Origin: Desulfobulbus sp.
Lineage (GTDB): Bacteria > Desulfobacterota > Desulfobulbia > Desulfobulbales > Desulfobulbaceae
Assembly: GCA_030602145.1 (NCBI GenBank)
Contig: JAUWAH010000021.1
Location: forward strand, 1-12,758
DNA length: 12,758 nucleotides
Direction: 5' to 3'
Within the stretch, counting starts at the first letter, position 1; every line of letters begins with the position of its first letter. The position numbers were made by a program, and so were the translations under genes. The notes under the pieces were generated by a model that saw nothing but the letters and a program-made list of their open reading frames with translations, made no database searches and was not told the DNA's origin. Below, piece after piece: positions 1-7,649 of this stretch.

Positions 1-872
1 GGAGCGTACTGGGAGGGTACCCGTTCCCAGGGATCGGTCTTGAGTTGCTTGACACCCAGGGACACCCGGTCGGAGTTCTTGTCGTATTTGAGGATCTTGA
101 CCTCGATTTCCTCGCCGACGTTGTACAGTTTGGAGGGGTGCGAAACCCGTCCCCAGGAGAGGTCGGTGATGTGGCAGAGACCGTCCATGCCGCCCAGGTC
201 GATGAACAGACCATAATCGGTGATATTGGTGATGGCGCCGCGGATGATCTGGCCCTCTTCGAGGGTGGTGCGCATCTGTTCGCGCAGGGCGGTGCGCTGG
301 CTTTCCAGGATGGCCCGTCGGCTGATGACCACGTTGTTGCGCTTGCGGTTGAACTTGAGGATCTTGAACTCGAAGGTCTGGCCGATGAGCCCGTCCAGAT
401 CCTTGACCGGACGCAGGTCGATCTGTGAATAGGGCAGGAAGGCGGGAACGCCGATATCGACGGACATGCCGCCCTTGACCCGGTTGTCAATACGGCCCTC
501 AATGGTCCCGTCTTCTTCCTGGAGCTTGGCAATCTGTTCCCAGACTTTGATGGCGATGGCTTTTTCGCGGGAGAGCAGCAGGCCGCCCTCATCCTTTCTT
601 TTCTCGATGAAGACCTCGAATTGATCGCCGATCTTGATGACCCGATCCGGGTCCTCGTGGCGGAATTCGGCGAGCGGCACATAGCTTTCCGCCTTGTCGC
701 CGACATCGATCAGGGCCGCGTCGCTGCTCAGGCCGACAACAGTGCCCAGGGCAACCTCACCGACATTGATGACGGTGTTGTTGTCTTCCTGTTCAAACAG
801 TTCCGCAAAGCTCATTTCCTCAAAGCTGGTGTCATCTGCCGCAAAAGCGGGTTGAGTTCCGTTTTTTGTCAT
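1..872 (-). CDS. rpsA: 30S ribosomal protein S1, N-terminal part (gene runs off the left edge)
   Basis: Ribosomal protein S1 sits on the 30S subunit and helps bind and unfold mRNA leaders during initiation. The frame reads from an ATG at 872-870 and stays open to the window edge, giving 290 complete codons. After an acidic N-terminal segment of about 33 residues (FEEMSFAELFEQ) come three S1/OB-fold repeats at roughly residues 34-102, 118-188 and 204-275. The third is the most typical, with ITNITDYGLFVDLGGMDG, then HITDLSW and a VSLGVKQL end. The sequence stops at WERVPSQYA, the usual linker before the fourth repeat, so the remaining repeats lie outside the window. The start is supported by AGGAAA seven bases upstream and by the conserved N-terminus. 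A candidate promoter and a leader hairpin lie upstream. Identification is secure; only the C-terminal length is unknown. Confidence 0.95.
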   Translation of the reverse strand, partial: MTKNGTQPAFAADDTSFEEMSFAELFEQEDNNTVINVGEVALGTVVGLSSDAALIDVGDKAESYVPLAEFRHEDPDRVIKIGDQFEVFIEKRKDEGGLLLSREKAIAIKVWEQIAKLQEEDGTIEGRIDNRVKGGMSVDIGVPAFLPYSQIDLRPVKDLDGLIGQTFEFKILKFNRKRNNVVISRRAILESQRTALREQMRTTLEEGQIIRGAITNITDYGLFIDLGGMDGLCHITDLSWGRVSHPSKLYNVGEEIEVKILKYDKNSDRVSLGVKQLKTDPWERVPSQYA

Positions 873-919
873 GGAGTTTCCTGTGGTGACCGGTTGGCCC
901 TTGGTAAGTGGTTGATGGT

Positions 920-941
920 ACGAAAAAGCAGCCTTTTTCGT
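920..941 (-). promoter_or_regulatory. Perfect 9-bp hairpin in the rpsA leader
   Basis: ACGAAAAAG (920-928), a 4-base loop and CTTTTTCGT (933-941) form a perfect inverted repeat. It starts 47 bases upstream of the rpsA start codon and would lie in the 5' leader of a transcript from the promoter proposed at 962-990. On the rpsA strand the 3' arm is not followed by a T run, so it does not look like a terminator. In gammaproteobacteria rpsA is autoregulated through a structured leader; a similar role here is inference only. Confidence 0.5.
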
Positions 942-961
942 TCTGGTTAACGAGATCAGGT

Positions 962-990
962 TATTTACCAGAGTCGGCGGCGAAAAACAA
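962..990 (-). promoter_or_regulatory. Candidate sigma70-type promoter for rpsA
   Basis: On the minus strand, TTGTTT (990-985) is followed after 17 bases by TAAATA (967-962). The -10 box is preceded by TGG, which fits an extended -10 element. Each hexamer matches the consensus at only three of six positions. The spacing is ideal, and a start near 955 would give a leader of about 80 bases that includes the hairpin at 920-941. This is a pattern match only. Confidence 0.35.
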
Positions 991-1065
991 CTGTTTCCTG
1001 TTGAAAAAAGGCATTTCTTGACTGGAGGGCCATGGAGGGGTCGAACAGGAGACAGCGGCGGGTGC

Positions 1066-1749
1066 TCAGCGCTTGCCGTAGGCCCCCAGCTCTTCGAGGA
1101 TAGGCCCGAACAGCTCCTCGTAGGCCGGGATGGCCTTGCGCAGGATGATGTCCAGGTGGCGCAGGTCTCCGGTATTGACCGTCAAGTTGGCGCTGTGCGC
1201 CAGGGCTTCGAGGTTGTAGAGGGTGTGGAACTGGGAACCGATGAGGATGTAGAAGATGTAGCGCCTCCGGTCCATGGGCAGGTTGCGCATGTGGGCGTGG
1301 AACGACGACTGCTCCAGGGTGCCCTCCAGTTGGGCATGGAAGACGATGCTGGAAAAATTGACAAAGCGCATCCTTTCCATGGCATCGGACACGCTGTCGG
1401 CCATGAATACCTGGTAGCCGACGGCCTCCAGCGCCTTACCGATGCGATTGCGCTGTTCGTCGGCCGGGTGGAGAACAAGGGCCATGGGCACGTCTTCGAC
1501 CTTTTCCTCGCCCTGGAAAAGCCCCATCTGCAGCCAATCGAGATTGGGCGGGGGCGGCGGTTGGACATGGCAGGCCGGTTTCTGCGGGGGCTGGCCGTTT
1601 TTGTCCAGGGAGATGGTGGCGCGGCAGAGGGGGCACTTCAGGGCGAGCAGCTTGCCGGGGGCCAACTGGGACAGGGCCTGTTCCAGACGGGCGAGCTGTT
1701 CGTCGGAGAAGGGGATCGGTTGCTGGCAGGAGGGGCAATAGGTCAGCAT
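1066..1749 (-). CDS. Zinc-ribbon protein with a degenerate receiver-like domain, function unknown
   Basis: This 227-residue protein has no family that I can name with confidence. The N-terminus carries two Cys pairs, C5-P-S-C8 and C39-P-L-C42, the arrangement of a zinc ribbon. A Pro-rich linker follows (PPPPP at 64-68). From about residue 88 to 205 the pattern resembles a CheY-type receiver: a hydrophobic strand VPMALVLHP, a helix with [18 protein letters not shown], then FSSIVFHAQ where the phospho-accepting Asp would stand. That Asp is absent (HAQ), and I see no acidic pair after the first strand, so it is probably a phosphorylation-independent pseudo-receiver. The protein is soluble, with no signal peptide or membrane segment. 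The start has GAGGA upstream (GAGGACCCCTGACC before ATG). It lies 83 bp after the pilus ATPase on the same strand, suggesting co-transcription and a possible role in pilus or motility control. The zinc ribbon is clear, the receiver fold likely, the role unknown. Confidence 0.75.
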   Translation of the reverse strand: MLTYCPSCQQPIPFSDEQLARLEQALSQLAPGKLLALKCPLCRATISLDKNGQPPQKPACHVQPPPPPNLDWLQMGLFQGEEKVEDVPMALVLHPADEQRNRIGKALEAVGYQVFMADSVSDAMERMRFVNFSSIVFHAQLEGTLEQSSFHAHMRNLPMDRRRYIFYILIGSQFHTLYNLEALAHSANLTVNTGDLRHLDIILRKAIPAYEELFGPILEELGAYGKR

Positions 1750-1832
1750 GGTCAGGGGTCCTCGTCGGGTTGTGTCCGGGGCAATGGGTTCCGGTTGAAA
1801 GGGTGTTGGCGGTCAGGGCGTCCGGGTACCGT

Positions 1833-3008
1833 CTACCACCGGCTGTACGGATCCTCTTCCTCCTGTTCCATGCGCAGGCCGTCAATGGTGGAGGTGCGTT
1901 CACCGCGGGCGGCCTTGATGGTGTCCATGCCCCGCTTGATTTCACTGCGGTGGGAAGCGTACAGGATTGCCGACTCCTCGGTGATCAGGCCGGTCTCGAA
2001 GAGTTCGAGCAGGTGCTGGTCGAAGGTGCGCATGTCGTGGGCCGAGCCGTCCCGGACCACGTTGTAGAAGGTTTTTTCCTCGGTCTCGCCATTGATGATC
2101 AGGTCACGTACCCGCAGGCTGGTGCAGAGGATTTCGAGGGCGGCGATGCGGCCGCCGCCGATCCGGGGCAGCAAGCGCTGGCTGACGATCCAGCGGATGG
2201 TGTCAGCCAGCCGGTTGCGCACCTGCGGCTGCTCGTCCTGTTCGAACATGCCGAGGATGCGGTTGACGGTCTGGCCGGTATCGATGGTATGCAGGGTGGA
2301 GAAGACCACATGCCCGGTTTCGGCGGCGGTGAGGGCGATCTCCAGGGTTTCCCGATCACGGATCTCGCCGACCAGGATGACCTTGGGAGCCTGGCGCAGG
2401 GCGGCGCGCAGGCCGCTGGCAAAGGCGTCGAAATCGTCGCCCATCTCCCGCTGGTTGAAGGTGGCCTTCTTGTGGGGATGGACGTACTCGATCGGATCTT
2501 CGAGGGTGACAATGTGCACCGGTCGCTCCTCGTTGATTTTGTTGAGGATGGCGGCCATCGAGGTGGTTTTGCCGGTGCCGGTGGCGCCGGTGAACAGGAT
2601 CAGGCCGTTGACCTCCCGGGCCATCTTGTTGAAGGCTTCGGGGAAATGGAACCCCTGGATCGAGGGGATCTTGGTCTCGAGCTTGCGCAGCACCGCCGAG
2701 TAGTACCCCTTCTGGGTAAAGATGTTGACCCGGAACCGGACCTTGTCGTCGAGCGAGTAGGACAGGTCGCAGGATCCCTTGGTGACCAGGTCCCTCAGCA
2801 GGCGGCGATTGCCACCGATCAGGTTGAGGGCGAAGACCTCGGTCTGAAAGGGGGTCAGTTCGGTGACCGGCGGGTTGACGTCGACCGGCACCAGCACGCC
2901 GTCGCTTTCCACCTGCAAGGTTTTGCCCACGGTGATGTTGAGATCGGAAACCCGCTCGTGCTTGGCCAGCATGGCGGTGATCCAGTAGTTAATCTCCTGT
3001 TGTTTCAT
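1833..3008 (-). CDS. pilT: Type IV pilus retraction ATPase, PilT/PilU family
   Basis: PilT-family ATPases are cytoplasmic hexamers that power depolymerisation (retraction) of type IV pili for twitching, DNA uptake or adhesion. The 391-residue protein has the N-terminal PAS-like domain, then the RecA-like core. The Walker A motif is GATGTGKTT (141-149), the Asp box is near [10 protein letters not shown], the Walker B motif is VILVGEIRD (210-218) and the His box is [10 protein letters not shown] (232-241). The region after the core ([17 protein letters not shown], then [10 protein letters not shown]) resembles PilU more than the AIRNLIRE motif of classical PilT, so the exact subtype is open. 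I chose the ATG at 3008-3006 (MKQQEINYW). An in-frame GTG ten codons upstream would add [10 protein letters not shown] but has no better ribosome site. The Shine-Dalgarno for the ATG is weak (GGGA). No pilin or assembly genes are in view. Confidence 0.93.
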   Translation of the reverse strand: MKQQEINYWITAMLAKHERVSDLNITVGKTLQVESDGVLVPVDVNPPVTELTPFQTEVFALNLIGGNRRLLRDLVTKGSCDLSYSLDDKVRFRVNIFTQKGYYSAVLRKLETKIPSIQGFHFPEAFNKMAREVNGLILFTGATGTGKTTSMAAILNKINEERPVHIVTLEDPIEYVHPHKKATFNQREMGDDFDAFASGLRAALRQAPKVILVGEIRDRETLEIALTAAETGHVVFSTLHTIDTGQTVNRILGMFEQDEQPQVRNRLADTIRWIVSQRLLPRIGGGRIAALEILCTSLRVRDLIINGETEEKTFYNVVRDGSAHDMRTFDQHLLELFETGLITEESAILYASHRSEIKRGMDTIKAARGERTSTIDGLRMEQEEEDPYSRW

Positions 3009-3027
3009 GGCGTATCCCGATATAAAA

Positions 3028-3056
3028 TTGACAAACACGTCTCATTAGGTTCTATC
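3028..3056 (+). promoter_or_regulatory. ilvD: Candidate sigma70-type promoter for ilvD
   Basis: A consensus -35 box TTGACA (3028-3033) is followed after 17 bases by TCTATC (3051-3056), a weak -10 box. It lies 58 bp upstream of the ilvD start and inside the short divergent region shared with pilT. It overlaps the alternative GTG start of pilT, so expression of the two genes could interfere. I see no leader peptide rich in Leu, Ile or Val and no attenuator hairpin with a T run before ilvD. Confidence 0.4.
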
Positions 3057-3113
3057 GCTTCGAGGCGAGAAAAGACAAGGAAAAAAACATCCCAGCACAA
3101 CGAGGTGACATCG

Positions 3114-4940
3114 ATGGCCAATCCACTGCGAAGCGCGGCGACAACGGAAGGAAGAAGGATGGCGGGGGCCCGGGCCCTGTGGCGGGCCAACGGCATGCGG
3201 GAAGAACAGATCGGCCGGCCGGTGATCGCGGTGGTCAACTCGTTCACCCAGTTCGTGCCCGGACATGTCCACCTGCACGACATCGGCCAGCGGGTGAAGC
3301 AAACGATCGAACGCCTGGGCTGCTTTGCCGCCGAATTCAACACCATCGCCATCGACGACGGCATCGCCATGGGACACGACGGCATGCTCTATTCGCTGCC
3401 GTCGCGGGAGTTGATCGCCGATTCGGTGGAATACATGTGCAACGCCCACAAGGCCGACGCCATGGTGTGCATCTCCAACTGCGACAAGATCACCCCCGGC
3501 ATGCTGATGGCGGCGATGCGGCTCAACATCCCAGCCATCTTCGTCTCCGGCGGCCCGATGGAGGCTGGTCGGGCCGGCAACAAGGCCCTGGACCTGATCG
3601 ATGCCATGATCATGGCCGCCGACGAATCGGTGAGCGACAACGAGGTGGCCGAGGTCGAGCGATCCGCCTGCCCGACCTGCGGCTCCTGTTCGGGGATGTT
3701 CACCGCCAATTCGATGAACTGCCTCAACGAGGCCCTGGGCATGGCCCTGCCCGGCAACGGCACCGTCGTTGCCACCCATGCGACCCGGCTGACCCTCTTC
3801 GACCGGGCGGCGGAACGGATCGTGGCCCTGTGCGATGCCTGGTATGGACGGGAAGACGCCTCGGTGCTCCCCCGCTCGATCGCCACCAAGGCTGCCTTTG
3901 AAAACGCCATGGCGCTCGACATCGCCATGGGCGGCTCCACCAATACCGTGCTCCATATTCTGGCCATCGCCCATGAGGCCGGGGTCGATTTCACCATGGC
4001 CGACATCGACGCCCTCTCGCGCCGGGTGCCCAACCTGTGCAAGGTGGCGCCCAGCTCCCACTATCATGTCGAGGATGTCAACCGGGCCGGCGGCATTCTG
4101 GGCATCATGGCCGAGCTGGCGCGGGGCGGCCTGCTCGACACCACGGTGAGCCGGGTGGACGGGATGACCCTCGCCGAGGCCCTGGCCCGGTACGACATCA
4201 TGAACCCGAAGGTCGACGAGGCGGCTCGGACCCTCTATCGAAGCGCCCCGGCGGGCGTCCGCAACCTGGTGATGGGCTCGCAGGACACGCTGTATCCCGA
4301 ACTCGACGCCGACCGGACCGCTGGCTGCATCCGCGACATCGCCCACGCCTATTCCCGGGACGGCGGCCTGGCCGTCCTCTACGGCAACATCGCGGAAAAG
4401 GGCTGCATTGTCAAGACCGCCGGTGTTGATGCCGCCAATCTCCATTTCACCGGCAAGGCCAAGGTGTACCATTCCCAGGAGGAGGCCTGCGAGGCCATCC
4501 TCGGCGGCGAAGTCCGGGCCGGGGACGTGGTCTTTATCCTCTATGAGGGGCCCAAGGGCGGGCCGGGCATGCAGGAGATGCTCTATCCCACCTCCTATCT
4601 CAAATCCCGACACCTGGGCACGGCCTGTGCGCTGGTCACCGACGGCCGTTTTTCCGGCGGTACCTCGGGGCTGTCCATCGGGCATGTCTCGCCCGAGGCG
4701 GCTGGAGGCGGCGCCATCGCCCTTGTCCGGGAAGGAGACCCCATCGACATCGACATTCCGGCCCGAACAATTACGCTGCTGGTCGACGACCAGGAGTTGG
4801 CAGCCCGCCGTCGCCAGGAGGAGGGACGGGGCGATGCCGCGTTCACGCCGAAGCGGGAGCGGAGCGTGTCGACGGCCCTTCGCGTCTATGCCCGGTTCGC
4901 CGCCTCGGCCGACCGGGGAGCGGTCCGGCTGCTCGACTGA
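3114..4940 (+). CDS. ilvD: Dihydroxy-acid dehydratase
   Basis: IlvD removes water from 2,3-dihydroxy-isovalerate and 2,3-dihydroxy-3-methylvalerate to give the 2-keto acids for valine, leucine and isoleucine (and pantothenate). It is a cytoplasmic Fe-S and Mg2+ enzyme. The 608-residue product matches the long E. coli-type enzyme (616 residues) along its whole length. It shows [45 protein letters not shown], the Cys-rich [40 protein letters not shown] and [20 protein letters not shown]. The Cys residues in SNCDK and CGSCSG are cluster ligands in the family. The ATG at 3114 is set by GAGGTGA five bases upstream and by the conserved start ([22 protein letters not shown]); the frame is open far upstream but that part is not homologous. 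It is divergent from pilT and followed 74 bp later by a TPR-like gene. No other ilv or leu genes are in view. Confidence 0.97.
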   Translation: MANPLRSAATTEGRRMAGARALWRANGMREEQIGRPVIAVVNSFTQFVPGHVHLHDIGQRVKQTIERLGCFAAEFNTIAIDDGIAMGHDGMLYSLPSRELIADSVEYMCNAHKADAMVCISNCDKITPGMLMAAMRLNIPAIFVSGGPMEAGRAGNKALDLIDAMIMAADESVSDNEVAEVERSACPTCGSCSGMFTANSMNCLNEALGMALPGNGTVVATHATRLTLFDRAAERIVALCDAWYGREDASVLPRSIATKAAFENAMALDIAMGGSTNTVLHILAIAHEAGVDFTMADIDALSRRVPNLCKVAPSSHYHVEDVNRAGGILGIMAELARGGLLDTTVSRVDGMTLAEALARYDIMNPKVDEAARTLYRSAPAGVRNLVMGSQDTLYPELDADRTAGCIRDIAHAYSRDGGLAVLYGNIAEKGCIVKTAGVDAANLHFTGKAKVYHSQEEACEAILGGEVRAGDVVFILYEGPKGGPGMQEMLYPTSYLKSRHLGTACALVTDGRFSGGTSGLSIGHVSPEAAGGGAIALVREGDPIDIDIPARTITLLVDDQELAARRRQEEGRGDAAFTPKRERSVSTALRVYARFAASADRGAVRLLD

Positions 4941-5014
4941 GGCGGCCATCGGCTGATCCGTCACCGAACCGGACCGGTTAGCTTCGAATCGAACGAAGTC
5001 TGTTGGATGGAGCC

Positions 5015-5833
5015 ATGCAACTCAATCTGTTTCAGTGGGATATCGTCGAAACCGGCAATGGCTTCGCCTGCCTGGCCCGGCTCGATTTTGAACCGGCCCG
5101 CCGTCACTTCGATCGCGTTCTCGAAGCTTATCCCAACCACCTCAACGCCCGGAAGGGTATGGAGGCGATCCGCTATTGGCAGCCGGTTTTTGAGGAACTG
5201 TCGAGGCTGCCGGTCAAGGAGGGGGTCGAATTTTTCTGGCAACGGACCCGGGCTTTTGTCTTCGGCGACCGTGAGGCCGATCGTGAACTGCGGGCCAACC
5301 TGCTGCGGCATCTGCTGGAGTTGATGGAGCAGGGCGGGGTCGACGATCAGCCGCCCGAGCTGTGCCGCGGCTATCTTCTGCTGCAATTGGGCGAGTACGT
5401 TGCCGCCGAACAGCAGTTGCGCCGTTTAATCGACCTGATTCCCGGCGAAGGGCTGCTGTACGGCTATCTGGCCGATGCCCTCTGGCACCAGGGCAGGCGG
5501 GAAATCGCCAACGCCCTCTATGCCGCTGCCCTTCTGCTCGATCCGGAGCGGATGGCCGGCCATGCGATCCGCAATCCCAGGCTGGTCAACGTCATCGGTG
5601 AACATGGGGCTCCGCTTGCCCCGATCTACGGCTATTTCCAGGGAGTCTTGCCCCTGGTGGATCAGGAGGCGGCCAACGGCGACGGGGCATGCTCTGCGTA
5701 TGTCCTGCTCCGGGAGGCGGAACGGGCTCGGCACCGGCGCGATCACGGGGCCATGGTGGCCGCACGGTCCGCCCTGCACAGGGTGGAGCCGGCTCTTTTT
5801 GCCGACTACCTTCGCTTCGTTGAGGCAACCTGA
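5015..5833 (+). CDS. TPR-like helical protein of unknown function
   Basis: The 272-residue protein is almost entirely helical, and I do not recognise a named family. TPR-like helix pairs appear at residues 18-55 (ACLARLDFEPARRHFDRV, then AYPNHLNARKGME), 115-147 (GYLLLQLGEYVAAEQQLRRL) and 147-180 (GYLADALWHQGRREIANALY, then LLLDPERM). The last two follow the TPR spacing well. TPR proteins usually act as protein-binding scaffolds. There is no signal peptide or membrane segment, so it is probably cytoplasmic. I chose the ATG at 5015 (MQLNLFQWD), which has GGATGGAG just upstream. A TTG four codons earlier (5003) is also in frame but overlaps that ribosome site. The gene follows ilvD by 74 bp with no clear terminator between them, so it may share the ilvD transcript. 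It converges on the cold-shock gene. Coding status is well supported; the role is unknown. Confidence 0.8.
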   Translation: MQLNLFQWDIVETGNGFACLARLDFEPARRHFDRVLEAYPNHLNARKGMEAIRYWQPVFEELSRLPVKEGVEFFWQRTRAFVFGDREADRELRANLLRHLLELMEQGGVDDQPPELCRGYLLLQLGEYVAAEQQLRRLIDLIPGEGLLYGYLADALWHQGRREIANALYAAALLLDPERMAGHAIRNPRLVNVIGEHGAPLAPIYGYFQGVLPLVDQEAANGDGACSAYVLLREAERARHRRDHGAMVAARSALHRVEPALFADYLRFVEAT

Positions 5834-5871
5834 ACGGCTGCGGTGGGCAGTTTGGAGGGAAGGGAGAAACG

Positions 5872-5907
5872 CTCCACGCGGAGCCGTGGCTAAGCGGACG
5901 CGTGGAG
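5872..5907. terminator. Inverted repeat between convergent genes, possible bidirectional terminator
   Basis: CTCCACGCG (5872-5880) and CGCGTGGAG (5899-5907) are perfect 9-bp complements around an 18-base loop. They lie between the stop of the TPR-like gene and the stop of the convergent cold-shock gene, where a shared terminator is expected. There is no T run on the plus strand and only a pyrimidine-rich tail on the minus strand (CGTTTCTCCC). Termination is therefore plausible but unproven. Confidence 0.45.
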
Positions 5908-5924
5908 GCTTGAGCAGGCGTTGA

Positions 5925-6125
5925 TTACAGTTTGGTCACGTTTTCGGCGGCTGGTCCCTTGGCGCCGCTGACGACCTCGAATTTGACCCGATCCCCTTCT
6001 TTGAGGGATTTGAACCCTTGGCCTTGAATCGCGGAATAGTGGACAAAGACATCTTTGCCCCCATCCTGTTGGATAAAGCCAAATCCCTTAGAATCATTGA
6101 ACCATTTCACCGTACCTTCTGCCAT
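5925..6125 (-). CDS. Cold-shock domain protein (CspA family)
   Basis: This 66-residue single OB-fold protein binds single-stranded RNA and DNA and acts as an RNA chaperone. It starts [18 protein letters not shown] and contains RNP1 (KGFGFI, about residues 13-18) and RNP2 (VFVHYSAI, about 27-34), with the aromatic residues that stack on nucleic acid. It ends with ENVTKL, as is usual. The start is fixed by a near-perfect Shine-Dalgarno AAGGAGG (plus-strand 6133-6139) about seven bases before the ATG. The frame is open further upstream, but that part is not Csp-like. It is transcribed alone and is convergent with the TPR-like gene. More than 550 bp of non-coding DNA lies upstream, so a long 5' leader, as in cold-induced csp genes, is possible. 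The sequence does not show whether it is cold-induced or constitutive. Confidence 0.95.
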   Translation of the reverse strand: MAEGTVKWFNDSKGFGFIQQDGGKDVFVHYSAIQGQGFKSLKEGDRVKFEVVSGAKGPAAENVTKL

Positions 6126-6678
6126 AGCCGTTCCTCCTTGTGTCAACGACCTCACTCCGACCTGCATGCAGGCCATTTTTGAAATGCGGGCGGAACCGAC
6201 GAGAGCCCACGAAAACGGCACGGGATGCCTTTTCGAGGGCGCCAATATGCTCCGACCTTGAAAAACTTGCGCTTGCTGCTGTGTCGATGCGCGACCTGTT
6301 GCCATCGAGAATCTGGTCTGTTCTCTCTTGGTGTGCGGGTGGTTGTGGCGCGGGCCGGTCGTTGGACACAGAAAAGCAGGAAATGTGATTTGTCGCCAGC
6401 GAATGGGCGGGGACGGGAAAAGAACGACAGCGACCTTTCATTTAAGCGGAACTGGAAACGGGAAAGGGAGGGCGGCAGGCAAAGTACGGACGTTCGATAC
6501 CGGGGGTGGTGGGGAGGCTGGGAGGGAAGTGAACCACAAATACTCGAACTGATCTGCCTGGATCTGAAAAAAGCGTGCCGTTCAAATGCTTTCGGAAGAT
6601 GTACTACCGCAAACTTGTTGGAAACGCTACATGTTTTTTTGTTCTTTCCGGATCGATTCTTGACATGCCGCCCGCCTG
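6126..6678. other. Non-coding stretch between the cold-shock gene and glyQ (about 550 bp)
   Basis: No convincing gene is present. Frames on both strands stay open over parts of this stretch (for example minus 6152-6853 and plus 6225-6707), but their translations are rich in Arg, Ser and Pro, lack family motifs and have no good ribosome site. The cold-shock promoter and leader must lie here. I found no promoter with good -35 and -10 boxes at proper spacing. The 8-mer CTCCGACC occurs twice (6155-6162 and 6250-6257). An A-rich run on the minus strand near 6630-6640 follows glyQ. No glyS-like sequence and no tRNA were found. Confidence 0.6.
6133..6172 (-). promoter_or_regulatory. Strong Shine-Dalgarno and 12-bp palindrome before the cold-shock gene
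   Basis: Reading toward the cold-shock gene, the perfect palindrome CCTGCATGCAGG (6161-6172) lies 35-46 bases before the start codon. The ribosome site AAGGAGG (6139-6133) follows it. As RNA the palindrome could form only a small hairpin; as DNA it could be a dimeric operator. I cannot assign a binding protein. Confidence 0.4.
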
Positions 6679-6693
6679 TCATCGGGGGGCGGC
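6667..6693 (-). terminator. GC-rich stem-loop overlapping the glyQ stop codon
   Basis: Arms 6667-6676 and 6684-6693 pair over ten positions with one mismatch, around a 7-base loop (TGTCATC). The core GCCGCCC/GGGCGGC is perfect. The loop contains the glyQ stop codon. No T run follows on the minus strand, so it is not a typical intrinsic terminator. It may protect the mRNA end or assist factor-dependent termination. Confidence 0.3.
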
Positions 6694-7566
6694 GGTCGTC
6701 TCCTTGAGCAAGGGATAGCCCATCGCTTCCCGCAGCTCGACGTAGCGCTGGGCCACCTGCCGGGCAATGTGCCGTATCCTGCCGATGTAGCGTGTGCGTT
6801 CGGCGACGCTGATCGCCTTGCGGGCATCGAGCAGGTTGAAGGTGTGGGAGCACTTGAGGCAGTAGTCGTAGCCGGGCAGAATCAGGTTTTTGTCCACCAG
6901 CTTGAGCGCTTCCCGTTCGTAGGTGTCGAAGGCGGCGGTCAGGTCGGCGACGTTGGCCTCCTCGAAATTGAAGGCGGAGAATTCCCGTTCCGCCTGGTGG
7001 AAGATCTCGCCGTAGGTGACTTCCTTGTTCCAGGCGATGTCATAGACCGAGTCCACCTTTTGCAGATACATGGCGATCCGTTCTAGCCCGTAGGTGATCT
7101 CGGCGGTGATCGGCTTGAGGTCGATGGAGCCGGCCTGCTGGAAATAGGTGAACTGGGTGATCTCCATGCCGTCCAGCCAGACCTCCCAGCCCAGGCCCCA
7201 GGCCCCCAGGGTCGGGGATTCCCAGTCGTCCTCGACAAAGCGGATGTCGTGCTCCAGGAGGTTGAGCCCGAACCTTTCCAGGCTCTCCAGGTACATGGCC
7301 TGCACATCCTTTGGCGAGGGCTTGATCACCACCTGGTATTGATAGTAATGCTGCAATCGGTTGGGATTTTCGCCATAGCGGCCGTCGGTGGGACGGCGGG
7401 ACGGCTGCACATAGGCGGCCTTCCACGGCTCGGGGCCGAGTGCCCGAAGCAGGGTGGCCGGATGGAAGGTGCCGGCGCCGACTTCCATGTCGTAGGGCTG
7501 CATGACCACGCAGCCGACGGATGCCCAATAATCGTTCAGGGTGGCGATGATGTCCTGAAAGTACAT
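6679..7566 (-). CDS. glyQ: Glycyl-tRNA synthetase, alpha subunit
   Basis: GlyQ is the catalytic chain of the bacterial (alpha2 beta2) glycyl-tRNA synthetase; it activates glycine with ATP, and the beta chain GlyS helps bind tRNA-Gly. The 295-residue protein is close to E. coli GlyQ (303) over its full length. Conserved blocks include [100 protein letters not shown] and [17 protein letters not shown]. The ATG at 7566 agrees with the family start; GGAAAG upstream is a weak, slightly distant ribosome site. The gene is divergent from uvrA. In most bacteria glyS follows glyQ directly. Here the next gene is the cold-shock gene after 550 bp, so glyS must lie elsewhere. Confidence 0.97.
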   Translation of the reverse strand: MYFQDIIATLNDYWASVGCVVMQPYDMEVGAGTFHPATLLRALGPEPWKAAYVQPSRRPTDGRYGENPNRLQHYYQYQVVIKPSPKDVQAMYLESLERFGLNLLEHDIRFVEDDWESPTLGAWGLGWEVWLDGMEITQFTYFQQAGSIDLKPITAEITYGLERIAMYLQKVDSVYDIAWNKEVTYGEIFHQAEREFSAFNFEEANVADLTAAFDTYEREALKLVDKNLILPGYDYCLKCSHTFNLLDARKAISVAERTRYIGRIRHIARQVAQRYVELREAMGYPLLKETTAAPR

Positions 7567-7584
7567 GGCGAAATCTTTCCGGTA

Positions 7585-7612
7585 TTGATTGTTAGGGGAT
7601 CGTGGCTACAAG
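7585..7612 (+). promoter_or_regulatory. uvrA: Candidate promoter for uvrA
   Basis: TTGATT (7585-7590), a 16-base spacer and TACAAG (7607-7612) match sigma70 boxes at four of six positions each. A start near 7619 would give a leader of about 125 bases that includes the mini-ORF at 7642. I searched for an E. coli-type LexA box (CTGT-N8-ACAG) in this region and saw none, so SOS control is not shown. Pattern match only. Confidence 0.35.
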
Positions 7613-7620
7613 TATGCGGC

Positions 7621-7649
7621 AATCTACCATAGGAGAGGGCCATGGTAAA
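7621..7649 (-). promoter_or_regulatory. glyQ: Candidate promoter for glyQ
   Basis: On the minus strand, TTTACC (7649-7644), a 17-base spacer and TAGATT (7626-7621) match the sigma70 consensus at four of six positions each. The site faces the uvrA promoter candidate and overlaps the uvrA leader mini-ORF. The implied leader of about 50 bases is too short for a T-box. Confidence 0.3.

Noticed and set aside
1018..2067. Long plus-strand open frame opposite the zinc-ribbon gene and the pilT 3' end
   Set aside because: It is the antisense shadow of two genes with clear domains, has no family motif and is caused by high G+C content.
1770..3113. Upstream extension of the ilvD frame
   Set aside because: It runs antisense to pilT and has no IlvD homology; the ATG at 3114 has a good ribosome site and the conserved N-terminus.
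3045..4964. 639-codon minus-strand frame opposite ilvD
   Set aside because: Shadow of ilvD: repetitive Gly, His and Asp composition without domain motifs.
4962..4998. Small inverted repeats between ilvD and the TPR-like gene (AACCG/CGGTT, CTTCG/CGAAG)
   Set aside because: Stems of five base pairs without a T run are too weak to call a terminator.
6488..6510. GTTCGATACC, resembling a tRNA T-loop
   Set aside because: The flanking bases cannot form the 5-bp T stem, and no acceptor or anticodon arms are present.
6225..6707. 160-codon plus-strand frame in the csp-glyQ gap
   Set aside because: Low-complexity translation, no ribosome site, and it runs into the antisense of glyQ.
6152..6853. 233-codon minus-strand frame through the gap and the glyQ 3' end
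   Set aside because: Partly out of frame with glyQ; the rest is Arg/Ser/Pro-rich with no motif or ribosome site.
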